Of a DNA stretch of 48,539 nucleotides, positions 16,249 to 23,250 are shown one piece after another. How positions within the stretch are numbered: the first letter of the stretch is position 1; each line of letters opens with the position of its first letter. This DNA comes from Halobacteriales archaeon QS_4_66_20 (GTDB lineage: Archaea; Halobacteriota; Halobacteria; Halobacteriales; Haloarculaceae). Location: contig PXRK01000074.1 of the NCBI GenBank assembly GCA_003021015.1, positions 1-48,539 on the forward strand. Direction: 5' to 3'. Position numbers and translations under genes: made by a program. Under the pieces are notes generated by a model. It made no database searches, was not told the DNA's origin, and saw only the letters and a program-made list of their open reading frames with translations.

Positions 16249-16347
16249 ATCGTTCGGCCTCCGTGGACGTGACGGCCGTGTCCGGCGCGACACCGGAACA
16301 CTACGACCACCCGCCCGGTCCGGGGCCGGCGGGGGTGCGCCCCCGCG

Positions 16348-16431
16348 TCAGTCGTCGCCGTGCTCTCCGTCTCGGTCGGCCGCCAGCCGCGCCCGAAACA
16401 GCCAGTGGCGGTGTGGCCGGTCGTCAGTCAT
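16348..16431 (-). CDS. Very small protein, 27 aa
   Basis: MTDDRPHRHWLFRARLAADR followed by DGEHGDD. The ATG overlaps the stop of the 89-residue zinc protein in the tight style of this operon. Length alone makes it uncertain. Confidence 0.35.
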   Translation of the reverse strand: MTDDRPHRHWLFRARLAADRDGEHGDD

Positions 16432-16693
16432 CGGCCACCTCGCACCGGCTCGCGTCGGCGTGTGCCCCGGGTTCGAGACCGACGTACACGTCTTCGAGGT
16501 CCCGGGCGAGCGCCCGGCCGACCAGCACGTTCGACGCAACGGCGTCGGCACACTCGCCACAGACCAGCAACTCGCCAGCGCCTGGGTCGTCGACGGTCAC
16601 GGGGTCGCCCCCGTCGGGGTCCTCAGGCGGCCACTCAAGCGCCAGCCGATACCGCTCGTCGGTGTCCGCGCCGCAGTACTCACAGGTCAGCAT
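16424..16693 (-). CDS. Zinc-ribbon protein, 89 aa
   Basis: Two CxxC knuckles, CEYC (~4-7) and CGEC (~45-48), form a classic zinc ribbon around a Pro/Asp-rich loop. A helix follows (ADAVASNVLVGRALARDLEDV). Overlaps the end of the 86-residue gene by 14 bp. Probable nucleic-acid or protein-binding regulator. Confidence 0.65.
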   Translation of the reverse strand: MLTCEYCGADTDERYRLALEWPPEDPDGGDPVTVDDPGAGELLVCGECADAVASNVLVGRALARDLEDVYVGLEPGAHADASRCEVADD

Positions 16694-16940
16694 CCTCGCC
16701 CTCCTCGGCGGCCTGGACGGCCGCAGAGAGCTGTTGCAGCCCCGGGCCGTCCAAGTCGATCGTGACCGTCACGCCGTCCTCAGTGGCCTGCAGCGTCGCA
16801 TGGGGCTCGTGCTCGCTCAGGGGCGTTTGCTCGGGTGTCTTGACGCGAAGATCCGTCGTGACCTGGTCGGCGATCGTCCAGTTTCCATCTTCGATCCGCA
16901 CAGTGACGTCCGAGTTTTCGACGACGGCCGGGTACTTCAT
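16680..16940 (-). CDS. Small beta-rich protein, 86 aa
   Basis: MKYPAVVENSDVTVRIEDGN then TDLRVKTPEQTP and DGVTVTIDLDGPGLQQL: five or six strands then a helix. Its start overlaps the stop of the SWIM protein (16937) and its end overlaps the zinc-ribbon start, so all are translated as one operon. Function unknown. Confidence 0.6.
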   Translation of the reverse strand: MKYPAVVENSDVTVRIEDGNWTIADQVTTDLRVKTPEQTPLSEHEPHATLQATEDGVTVTIDLDGPGLQQLSAAVQAAEEGEDADL

Positions 16941-17380
16941 GCCGACCCCTCCGCGTCGGGACAGTCCTCGTGGTGGTCGACGTCGGCGAGGCTGTCGCCC
17001 TCACCGCCGCAGGTCTGACAGTGCACGACCTCGCCGCCGGTGAGCGTCGACATGGTGGTAAGGTGGTCCGGCAGCCCGCCGTCGGTCGCGAGCGCCGGCT
17101 CCGTGTCGCCAGCTTCGGCGGCCTCGAGCAGCGCCGGCCGCAGCGCGAGCGCGACGCGGTGCTTACACGCGCCGTCGTGATACGTGTCCGCCTTGCAGGT
17201 GCAGTCCGACGGGATCCCGCCGACGACGTGGACCGTGTGCTCGTGCTCGGCGGGCTCGGCGTGGCTCTCGTTGCGAACCGTGACGTCGCCACCGCCGAGG
17301 TCGCGAAACGAGAACTCCTCGTAGACCGCGCGCTTGCCGGTCTCATCGGAGAACTCGAGGACGTCGACGGCGTCGATCAT
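16937..17380 (-). CDS. SWIM zinc-finger protein, 147 aa
   Basis: Contains a SWIM motif, CTCKADTYHDGACKH (CxC...CxH, ~59-73), after an N-terminal beta region with EHEHTVHVV. A second CxxC (HCQTCGG, ~119-124) is near the C-terminus. SWIM fingers bind DNA or proteins and are common on haloarchaeal plasmids and viruses, where their role is mostly unknown. Overlaps the upstream 80-residue gene by 4 bases. Confidence 0.75.
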   Translation of the reverse strand: MIDAVDVLEFSDETGKRAVYEEFSFRDLGGGDVTVRNESHAEPAEHEHTVHVVGGIPSDCTCKADTYHDGACKHRVALALRPALLEAAEAGDTEPALATDGGLPDHLTTMSTLTGGEVVHCQTCGGEGDSLADVDHHEDCPDAEGSA

Positions 17381-17619
17381 GCCGAGCCCTCCGCGTCGAG
17401 CTCCGGCAGGTGGTAGATCGCGCCGGTGCCGTGTCCGCGGGCCCGCAGCGCGTCGGCGACGTCATCCCAGTCCTGGACATCCTCGAAGCCGACGAGCTCG
17501 CGACCGAGCTCGCGGGACTCGTAGACCAGGACGCCACCCGCGACGGGGACGCGCTGGCGATCGCCGGCAGTGGTTTCAGAGTCGGTACCTTCAACTTGGA
17601 CCGCGTCGATGTCTTGCAT
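17377..17619 (-). CDS. First gene of leftward operon, 80 aa hypothetical
   Basis: Begins MQDIDAVQVEGTDSETT, with a central VAGGVLVYESRELGRELVGF and DDVADALRARGHGTGAIYHL. Compact alpha/beta, acidic ends. ATG 17619 is preferred over the longer frame, which would run into the promoter. Reads from the divergent regulatory region at 17620-17806. Family not recognised. Confidence 0.6.
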   Translation of the reverse strand: MQDIDAVQVEGTDSETTAGDRQRVPVAGGVLVYESRELGRELVGFEDVQDWDDVADALRARGHGTGAIYHLPELDAEGSA

Positions 17620-17723
17620 GGGTTGTTGGGCCTCCGACAGCCCGGCTCGCCTGCACCAACAGGCGGGCATTCTCCGAATCAAACGCCCCGAGGAGCCGGT
17701 CTGTCTCTATCACTTGCTACATT

Positions 17724-17746
17724 TGCCAACCACTTATAGATTGGCA
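17724..17746. promoter_or_regulatory. Inverted repeat around a TATA-like box
   Basis: TGCCAA (17724-17729) and TTGGCA (17741-17746) flank CACTTATAGA. A regulator binding these arms would cover the TATA box. It lies between the 17619 operon and the 17807 gene. Confidence 0.5.
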
Positions 17747-17750
17747 TTTG

Positions 17751-17764
17751 TACCAACGTTGGTA
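17751..17764. promoter_or_regulatory. 14 bp palindromic operator TACCAACGTTGGTA
   Basis: A perfect palindrome five bases from the first inverted repeat and sharing CCAAC half-site elements. Together they look like tandem operators controlling both divergent promoters, most simply bound by the 76-residue protein. Confidence 0.55.
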
Positions 17765-17806
17765 AATTTGCAAAGTTATTTGGGTTCGGGGTGGGTAAAT
17801 ACTACC

Positions 17807-18037
17807 ATGTCCGCGAGCACACCGTTCGGTATGGCCCGGACGAGAGCGCTCATAACCGAGACGGAACGTCGACTGATCGCAGGAGAAGGAGAGGACCAGC
17901 GCCGCTACGAGGCCGTTTCTCGAGTCAGGAGCCGCGTGAACGACGAACTGACCACAGACATCGAACTTCTCGCGGAGCACCACCCGGACCTACTCGACGA
18001 ACTCCGCGAGGTCGTCTGTGAGAACGACGAGGAGTGA
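17807..18037 (+). CDS. Putative small regulator, 76 aa
   Basis: MSASTPFGMARTRALITETE, then RRLIAGEGEDQRRYEAVSRV and DIELLAEHHPDLLDELREVV. This is a basic N-terminal helical segment followed by an acidic helical tail, a pattern I have seen in short haloarchaeal proteins encoded divergently from mobile-element operons. Placed next to two palindromes, it is the best candidate for the element's master repressor. No textbook HTH is visible, so the role is inferred. Confidence 0.6.
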   Translation: MSASTPFGMARTRALITETERRLIAGEGEDQRRYEAVSRVRSRVNDELTTDIELLAEHHPDLLDELREVVCENDEE

Positions 18038-18062
18038 CGCCGTGGCGATCCGAACGCTTAAC

Positions 18063-18082
18063 TGTGAGACGGGCGTCTCACA
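18063..18082. promoter_or_regulatory. Toxin-antitoxin operator palindrome
   Basis: TGTGAGAC-GGGC-GTCTCACA: perfect 8 bp arms ending six bases before the RHH antitoxin ATG at 18088. A typical autoregulatory site for a ribbon-helix-helix antitoxin. Confidence 0.65.
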
Positions 18083-18087
18083 CATGT

Positions 18088-18372
18088 ATGAGCACGGACA
18101 CCGACGACGCGGGCGACGAGCGCACGACCAAGATCGACGTTCGCGTCCCGGTCAGTCTCCTGGAGACCATCGACGAGGAGTATGAGCGCCGTGGCTACAC
18201 GTCCCGATCCGAGGCGATCCGTGACGCGCTCCGGGACTGGGTCGACCCGCCGGCCCAGCTCTCCGCGGAGACGCTCGAGGCGCTCGCGGCGAGTCGCGAC
18301 CAGCGCGAGCAGGGTGAGACGCGGTCGCTTGAGGACGTCGCCGCCGACTTCGACGTCGATCTCGACGAGTAG
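18088..18372 (+). CDS. Ribbon-helix-helix antitoxin
   Basis: A 94-residue CopG/RHH-type protein: strand TTKIDVRVPVSLLETIDEEY, turn, and helix YTSRSEAIRDALRDWV (~13-50), followed by an acidic C-terminal segment (QGETRSLEDVAADFDVDLDE) of the kind that wraps a RelE-family toxin. The palindrome at its 5' side supports autorepression. The stop is 11 bases before the toxin start. It stabilises the integrated element in the host. Confidence 0.88.
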   Translation: MSTDTDDAGDERTTKIDVRVPVSLLETIDEEYERRGYTSRSEAIRDALRDWVDPPAQLSAETLEALAASRDQREQGETRSLEDVAADFDVDLDE

Positions 18373-18383
18373 GGGGCGGTGGC

Positions 18384-18647
18384 ATGACCGTCGTCGAGCT
18401 CACGCCGCAGGCCGAGGACCATCTCGAGGGGCTGGACCCCGAAGCGCGCGAGCGAGTGCTGAAGAAACTCGACGAGGCCCGCGAGTGGACCGAGCACCGC
18501 CTCGACCCGCTCTCGGGGTATCCTTACTACAAGCTCCGCGCCGGCGACTACCGGGCGATCATCTCCTGGGATCGCGACGCGGGTGTTCTGGTCGTCGAGG
18601 CCGTGGGCCACCGCCGGAACGTGTACGATCGGCATCTTCCGCCGTAG
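18384..18647 (+). CDS. RelE/ParE-family toxin
   Basis: An 87-residue protein with the RelE-fold pattern: ELTPQAEDHLEGLDPEARERVLKKL helices, then the strand block YYKLRAGDYRAIISWD and the C-terminal GHRRNVYDRH. Basic residues at the RNA-facing positions (Arg in GDYRAI, HRRNVYDR) are kept, so it looks active. In RelE toxins these cleave mRNA on the ribosome; ParE relatives hit gyrase. Cotranscribed with the RHH antitoxin. Confidence 0.88.
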   Translation: MTVVELTPQAEDHLEGLDPEARERVLKKLDEAREWTEHRLDPLSGYPYYKLRAGDYRAIISWDRDAGVLVVEAVGHRRNVYDRHLPP

Positions 18648-18727
18648 TGACTCCGCCTACTCTTGCAGGGCAGCGGAGAGTAGCGGCGTACGAAGGGTGC
18701 CTCTCGCTGACCAAAGAGACATCTGTA

Positions 18728-19447
18728 TTACTCACCATCACCAGCAGGAGGGTCAAAATCGCCATCAAAATCCTCAGCTTGTTCACACCATTCTGCGAAG
18801 GATTCTGCAAAGGAAGTATTCTCCGGCTCCTCGGGCTGCTCGCGGACGTGAGTGGCTACCTCTTCCGGGTCTATTTCGCCCCATTTAAGCAAGATCCGAA
18901 TCTCCTCATCAGTCAGCCGAAGTCCTTTTTCGAACCTTCGTTTGGCCCGCTCGTGTGCTGCTCCCTTCTGTCGTATATCTGGCTCATACGACGCGTCAAG
19001 AACCTCATAGTCGGGATAGTAGTGGTCACCCGCCTGTTTGACACCGTCCTCGACAAAATCGTTAAACAGCGATGGTGGATACATCCGGTGGAAGAGCGTG
19101 ATCGCTTCGACGACGCTGTCTTCTACTCTGGAATCACTGAGCGGGCCCTCAAGATCACCGCGCTGAACAGCGCGCGCCCACAGTCCTTCTTGTTCATCCA
19201 CTCTGTCCTCGGGAACCGAGAACGCCGCTTCGAGGAGATCGCCGGGAAATTGTGGATGAGCCAAGATGGACATATCCAGAAGAGAATTCCGGATTCGTTT
19301 GGGAATTTCCTCGCGTCTTTTATACGCCGCTTGACGAGACTTTTGGTTCTGGTACCTCTCTGGATCATTCAGATATTCTCTATCAACCGGGGCCAAAATC
19401 CCGCGGTCACGGCCAGGATCATCGATGAATTGGTCGGCGTCAACCAT
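18728..19447 (-). CDS. Conserved haloarchaeal protein of unknown function, 239 aa
   Basis: An acidic soluble protein. The N-terminal core (LAPVDREYLNDPERYQNQKSR, then AAYKRREEIPKRIRNSLLDM, then LAHPQF) is typical of a haloarchaeal family found on plasmids and proviruses, and resembles an HTH followed by a helical sensor. The middle (VVEAITLFHRMYPPSLFNDF) and LTDEEIRILLKWGEIDPEEV are helical; the C-terminus is very acidic. Less GC-rich than flanking genes, which suggests separate acquisition. Divergent from the 19509 gene across 61 bp. Confidence 0.7.
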   Translation of the reverse strand: MVDADQFIDDPGRDRGILAPVDREYLNDPERYQNQKSRQAAYKRREEIPKRIRNSLLDMSILAHPQFPGDLLEAAFSVPEDRVDEQEGLWARAVQRGDLEGPLSDSRVEDSVVEAITLFHRMYPPSLFNDFVEDGVKQAGDHYYPDYEVLDASYEPDIRQKGAAHERAKRRFEKGLRLTDEEIRILLKWGEIDPEEVATHVREQPEEPENTSFAESFAEWCEQAEDFDGDFDPPAGDGE

Positions 19448-19508
19448 GATAGTTACAAAACGACCCTATCACTTTACAATTGTGGAGCCATAATAGGAGA
19501 TTAGACCG

Positions 19509-19658
19509 ATGGCCACCCGGATGACGTCAAGGATACCGGTGACACCTGAGACGCACTCTGAGCTAAAGAGTGCTGTCGACACCACTGAATCCGTGGATAC
19601 CTACGACGCATTGCTTCAGACGTGGCTCTCGGAGTATCAGGAACAGGAGAGCGCATAG
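19509..19658 (+). CDS. Small RHH-like protein, 49 aa
   Basis: RIPVTPETHSELKSAVDTTE then VDTYDALLQTWLSEYQ follows the strand-helix-helix plan of small haloarchaeal RHH/antitoxin-like regulators. An AGGAG lies about 9 bases upstream of the ATG. The stop abuts the next ATG (TAGATG). It has no obvious toxin partner, so a regulatory role for the integrase operon is possible. Confidence 0.6.
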   Translation: MATRMTSRIPVTPETHSELKSAVDTTESVDTYDALLQTWLSEYQEQESA

Positions 19659-19850
19659 ATGACTCTCACGACCGAAGCACCAAACGGCGGCGATGACCGG
19701 GCGTCAGCAGCGCCCGCGAGCCACCGAATTGCCGCGACAACGACGACAACGACGACGCCGAGCAGGCAGTCGTCTATCGGGGAATACACGCCCCGGAGAC
19801 ATAATTCTGCCGCTCGCTCGGCGTCGGTTCACGAAACCGACAATGAGTAG
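19659..19850 (+). CDS. Small low-complexity protein, 63 aa
   Basis: Thr/Ser/Ala-rich with a run of seven Thr residues; no hydrophobic core. The start abuts the previous stop and the end overlaps the next ATG, which favours translation, but composition is poor. It may be only a spacer frame. Confidence 0.35.
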   Translation: MTLTTEAPNGGDDRASAAPASHRIAATTTTTTTPSRQSSIGEYTPRRHNSAARSASVHETDNE

Positions 19851-19992
19851 TAACAACTCGACTGGCCGAACGTACAGCCACGGAATCAACCCCGAGGACC
19901 GTGAGGCGGCACTGCTCGCTGACGTCCTCGAAGAACTGAGACGCACAAACGAACTGCTCGAAGAACTGACCGACCAGGAGGTATACCAATGA
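19843..19992 (+). CDS. Small helical protein, 49 aa
   Basis: INPEDREAALLADVLEELRR then TNELLEELTDQEVYQ gives one long amphipathic helix with leucine spacing suitable for a short coiled coil. Overlaps the zinc gene downstream (ATGA at 19989). Function unknown. Confidence 0.55.
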   Translation: MSSNNSTGRTYSHGINPEDREAALLADVLEELRRTNELLEELTDQEVYQ

Positions 19993-20171
19993 CGACCGCA
20001 GAGGCCGCCGCCACGATCACGCCGGCGACCGACGCCGATCGGTGCTCCGAGGACGGCTGCGAGACGAGCGAATTGCTCTCTCGCGTCGATCCCGACGCCA
20101 CAAACGCGCCGGCGCGGGTGCTCTGCCCCACCCACCGCGTCGCGTACCTCCGGGAGGTGTCCGACGCGTGA
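19989..20171 (+). CDS. Small Cys-containing protein, 60 aa, upstream of integrase
   Basis: Cys residues in DRCSEDGCETSELLS and LCPTHRVAYLRE (C..C..C..H) suggest a small zinc site. Overlaps the integrase GTG (GTGA at 20168), so the two are coupled. It could modulate excision, but nothing in the sequence proves it. Confidence 0.55.
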   Translation: MTTAEAAATITPATDADRCSEDGCETSELLSRVDPDATNAPARVLCPTHRVAYLREVSDA

Positions 20172-21280
20172 GCGAGAGCGCGACCGGGCCCTCAAGCTAC
20201 CGGGTCCGTATCGCCGGGAGTCCCGACGGCGGCGATCGCGTCCCGGACCTCTCGCCGCGGGAGGCGTTCGAGCGGTGGCTGAACAAGCTCCGCGTCGACA
20301 AGACTGAGGCGACTGTCTCGGCGTACCACTACCGCCTCAAGCACTTCATCGAGTTCTGCGAGGACGAGGGCATCGTCTCGATAGGCGAGCTGACCGGCTG
20401 GGACATCGAGTCGTTCGAGACCCGCCGACGTGAGCAGGGGCTCGAGGCGATTACGCTCAACAACGAGATGGGTACGCTCCAGAACTTCCTAGAGTACTGC
20501 GCCCGGATCGAAGTCGTCGGCGAGACCCTGCCGGCAAAGGTCGACCCGCCGACCGTCCCGGCCGCAAGCCAGGTCGACGAGACGCGGCTGTCGCCTGGTC
20601 GGGCGAGAGCGCTGCTCGACCACTACGAGGCGCACCCTGAGGATCGCGCTTCTCGAGCGCACGCGCTGCTGGCGCTGGCGTGGTACACTGGCGCCCGGCT
20701 CGGGGCGCTTCGCGCGCTTGACGTCAGCGACTTTCATGCTGACGAGCAGTGTGTCGAGTTCATCCACCGACCGGACAAGGATACGCCGCTCAAGAACGGG
20801 ATCGATGGCGAGCGCGTCGTCGGCCTCCCGAAATCGGTGTGCGACATCGTCGAGGAGTACATCCGCCACAACCGAGTCGACAAGTACGACGAGTTCGGCC
20901 GTCGGCCGCTCCTCGTGAGTCAGATGGGTGGTCGGCCGTCGAAAAACGGCGTTCGCGCCTGGATGTACCTCGCGACGGTCCCCTGCCTGCACACGGACTG
21001 TCCGCACGGGGAGGATCCAGGGACGTGCGACTTTCTCGAATACAGCACGGCGTCACAGTGTCCGTCCTCGCGAAGCCCACACCAGGTGCGGACCGGCTCG
21101 GTCACATGGCAGCTGAACCGCGGGATCCCGCCGGAGCGGGTTTCCGAGCGCGTGAACACCTCGATCGAGGTGCTGCTGCGACACTACGACCAGCCGAGCA
21201 AGATGGAGGAGATGCGCGAGCGTCGCCGCGAGTTCATCGACCGGCTGGAATTCACGGACAACGGAGGGATCGACGAATGA
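20168..21280 (+). CDS. Tyrosine recombinase (integrase)
   Basis: A 370-residue XerC/D-like site-specific recombinase. An N-terminal core-binding SAM-like domain (~30-130: TVSAYHYRLKHFIEFCEDEG) is followed by the catalytic domain. The first Arg is in WYTGARLGALRAL (~178), HxxR in SPHQVRTGSVTWQLNR (~302), and the nucleophile Tyr in VLLRHYDQPS (~338). Cys-rich CLHTDCPHGEDPGTC lies before the HxxR box, as in many haloarchaeal integrases. GTG 20168 is chosen because GGAGGTG sits about 9 bases upstream. The gene ends 9 bp before attR and should mediate integration at tRNA-Pro. Confidence 0.93.
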   Translation: MSESATGPSSYRVRIAGSPDGGDRVPDLSPREAFERWLNKLRVDKTEATVSAYHYRLKHFIEFCEDEGIVSIGELTGWDIESFETRRREQGLEAITLNNEMGTLQNFLEYCARIEVVGETLPAKVDPPTVPAASQVDETRLSPGRARALLDHYEAHPEDRASRAHALLALAWYTGARLGALRALDVSDFHADEQCVEFIHRPDKDTPLKNGIDGERVVGLPKSVCDIVEEYIRHNRVDKYDEFGRRPLLVSQMGGRPSKNGVRAWMYLATVPCLHTDCPHGEDPGTCDFLEYSTASQCPSSRSPHQVRTGSVTWQLNRGIPPERVSERVNTSIEVLLRHYDQPSKMEEMRERRREFIDRLEFTDNGGIDE

Positions 21281-21289
21281 TAGTGCAAA

Positions 21290-21303
21290 CCGGGCGGTCC
21301 CAT
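21290..21303 (+). repeat. attR core, inner
   Basis: CCGGGCGGTCCCAT, identical to the tRNA-Pro 3' end at 7556-7569 and directly after the integrase gene. The preceding bases (CAAA) also match the tRNA apart from one missing T. Confidence 0.7.
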
Positions 21304-21336
21304 TTTGCCGCGAACTACTCGTGAGCGGCAAATGGG

Positions 21337-21420
21337 CTTCGAGGATTTGAAGGAGACGAGACGCAGCGCCGAGCGGAGCGAGGCGACCGTCTCGGCGTGG
21401 TTCAAATCCGGGCGGCCCCA
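21337..21420 (+). repeat. Outer tRNA 3'-end scar within an inverted repeat
   Basis: Bases 21399-21420 match tRNA-Pro 7547-7568 at 21 of 22 positions, ending in CGGCCCCA. The T-arm sequence TTCAAATCC is mirrored by GGATTTGAA about 55 bases upstream, and GAGACG is mirrored by CGTCTC inside it, making a stem. It is either an older att site or a remnant of a second proline tRNA. Confidence 0.65.
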
Positions 21421-21573
21421 CTCCAAATTAAAGGCTTCAACCGCATGAGGGCTCGTCTGATAGTGATTGTTGTGATTATTTACTCGTGTCACAAAGTCCT
21501 CTAGTGGGCTGTCAACGATAAACTGAAACATAAAACCCGAATCTGGTTATCACAAGCGATCGATCCGTGCGAC

Positions 21574-23148
21574 CTAATCGTCCGCTGGCGTCGCCTCGGG
21601 GCGGTACTCCTCGCTGATCTTCTTCCAGCGCGCCGAGCGGAACCGCCAGTAGTTGATCGCCGCGGGGACGGCCGTCTCGGCGATGAACGCGAGATAGAGT
21701 CCCCACAGGCCCAGCGCCGGGATGGAGACGGCGGGGAGCGTGAGGCCGACGACGGGGAGCAAGATGGCCCCGATCGAGAGGCCGGCCGCACCAAGGTACG
21801 CGAGCGGGATCGAGACGCAGAACATCCCGAGAAACTGGCTGACAAACGGGATCCGGGTGTCGCCGCTGGCGTCCAGCGGCCCCGCGGCGGCGCCGGCGAC
21901 GCCCTGGAAGACGACGCCGACGCAGGCCGCGTACACGAGGTTCCGGGCGATCGGGATCGCGGCGTTCGTGGGGTCGTCGGCGAACAGCACGACGATCTCC
22001 TGGGCGAAGACCGCGACCAGCAGCGCGGAGACGAGGTACGTCGCGACGGCGAAGCGGATGATGTCGTAGCCGTAGGCCTCGGCCTCGTTCTCCTCGTTCT
22101 GGCCCAGCGCCTGCCCGACGAGGCTGGAGGAGGCCAGTCCGAAGCCCCAGCCGGGAGTGTTCATCACGCCCCAGATGCGGCGGGCAATCACCCAGCCGGC
22201 GACCGTGTCGTCGCCGAAAATGCTGAGGATGCCCAGCATCGGGAACTGGAACGTGACCCACACGAGGTTGCGCAGGCCGACCGGTGCCCCGATCGAGACG
22301 ATGTCCCGGACCATCCCCGGGTGCGCGTAGCTGGCGACCGGCGAGATCTGGACCGGGAACGTACCGACGCCGGGGAACCGCCCCAGCGACAGCCCGACCG
22401 CGAACACCGCCGAGACGACGACGTTCGACAGCACCGTCCCCAGGGCGGCGCCGGCGACCCCCCAGCCCAGCCCGAAGATGAACACGGCGTTGAGGGCGAT
22501 GTTCGCGAGCGCGCCGCCGGCGCGGAGCTGCATCGCGGTGAAGGCGTCGTCCGACCCCACCAGGGTGCGACTGCCGACGAGGTTCAGCCCCGCGAAGGGG
22601 ATGCCCAGGCCGACGATCTTGAGATACGTCGCGCCGTAGGCGATCGCCGCCTCGCTGTCGCTCAGCAGCGCGATGAACTCGTAGGGGAACAGCCAGAAGG
22701 CCGTCGACAGCGGGACCGTCAGCAGCACGACCAGCAGCGCGCTCGCCCGGACAGCCTGGCCGAGTTCCTCGAACGCCTCGGCGCCGTAGCGCTGGGAGAC
22801 CAGGGCGATGGTGCCGCCGGCGATCCCGCCGCCGATGGCGAAGGCGCCACCCCAGTAGGGGCTGGCGAACCCGACGCCTGCCACCGCCGTGGTGCCGACG
22901 GCGACGCCGACCATCGCCACGTCCACCGCGTTTTTCGACATCCGCGCGATGCCGGTGACGACCCGCGGCCACGCGAGTTCGGTCGTCTTGATCGCCCGTT
23001 CGCGGTCGATCAACCCCAGGCGTGCCAGCGCCAGCCCGATCCACTTGATCCCCAGCCTGACCGGGTTCGGGAGATACCGCTCGCGCAGCCGGAGTAGCCA
23101 CTCTAGCCAGGCCGCGAGCAGCCGTCGGAGTGCGCGAAGTCGAGACAT
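21574..23148 (-). CDS. MATE family efflux transporter
   Basis: A 524-residue membrane protein with about 12 transmembrane helices in two MatE halves (~60-240 and ~290-490) and a cytosolic Arg-rich N-terminal extension of ~50 residues. Family marks include VDVAMVGVAVGTTAVAGVGF in the first half and ASSSLVGQALGQNEE in the second. MATE proteins export cationic drugs or metabolites by Na+ or H+ antiport; the substrate is not evident. Downstream of and co-oriented with a TetR gene, 102 bp apart, so likely repressed by it. Confidence 0.9.
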   Translation of the reverse strand: MSRLRALRRLLAAWLEWLLRLRERYLPNPVRLGIKWIGLALARLGLIDRERAIKTTELAWPRVVTGIARMSKNAVDVAMVGVAVGTTAVAGVGFASPYWGGAFAIGGGIAGGTIALVSQRYGAEAFEELGQAVRASALLVVLLTVPLSTAFWLFPYEFIALLSDSEAAIAYGATYLKIVGLGIPFAGLNLVGSRTLVGSDDAFTAMQLRAGGALANIALNAVFIFGLGWGVAGAALGTVLSNVVVSAVFAVGLSLGRFPGVGTFPVQISPVASYAHPGMVRDIVSIGAPVGLRNLVWVTFQFPMLGILSIFGDDTVAGWVIARRIWGVMNTPGWGFGLASSSLVGQALGQNEENEAEAYGYDIIRFAVATYLVSALLVAVFAQEIVVLFADDPTNAAIPIARNLVYAACVGVVFQGVAGAAAGPLDASGDTRIPFVSQFLGMFCVSIPLAYLGAAGLSIGAILLPVVGLTLPAVSIPALGLWGLYLAFIAETAVPAAINYWRFRSARWKKISEEYRPEATPADD

Positions 23149-23250
23149 TCCTTCGTGGGTATCAGGTGTGGATGTGAATTCAGGCAGTCAGTTGGTGGGC
23201 TCGCCAGCGCGCCAGTCGGTGGACGCCGTGGCGTACCGGGTGGGAGTCGA

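Larger units (their letters stand above)
7569..21303 (+). mobile_element. 13.7 kb integrative element with terminase genes in tRNA-Pro
   Basis: Bounded by the tRNA-Pro 3' end and a 14 bp direct copy of it. Content in order: zinc protein, AAA ATPase, repeat field, TerS, TerL, small genes, tape-measure-like protein, HTH protein, small-gene operon, divergent regulator, RHH/RelE toxin-antitoxin, small zinc proteins, tyrosine recombinase. Genes overlap by ATGA or GTGA junctions, as in viral operons. No portal, prohead protease or major capsid protein was recognised, so it may be a satellite, a decayed provirus or a virus with unfamiliar structural genes. Confidence 0.8.

Noticed and set aside
18088..18647. 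RHH/RelE pair as a novel defence system
   Set aside because: Both proteins fit well-known toxin-antitoxin families with a standard operator; interesting only as an addiction module.
18182..19504. 440-residue plus-strand frame over the toxin-antitoxin and the 239-aa gene
   Set aside because: Runs out of frame through a well-supported RHH/RelE pair and antisense to a conserved acidic protein.
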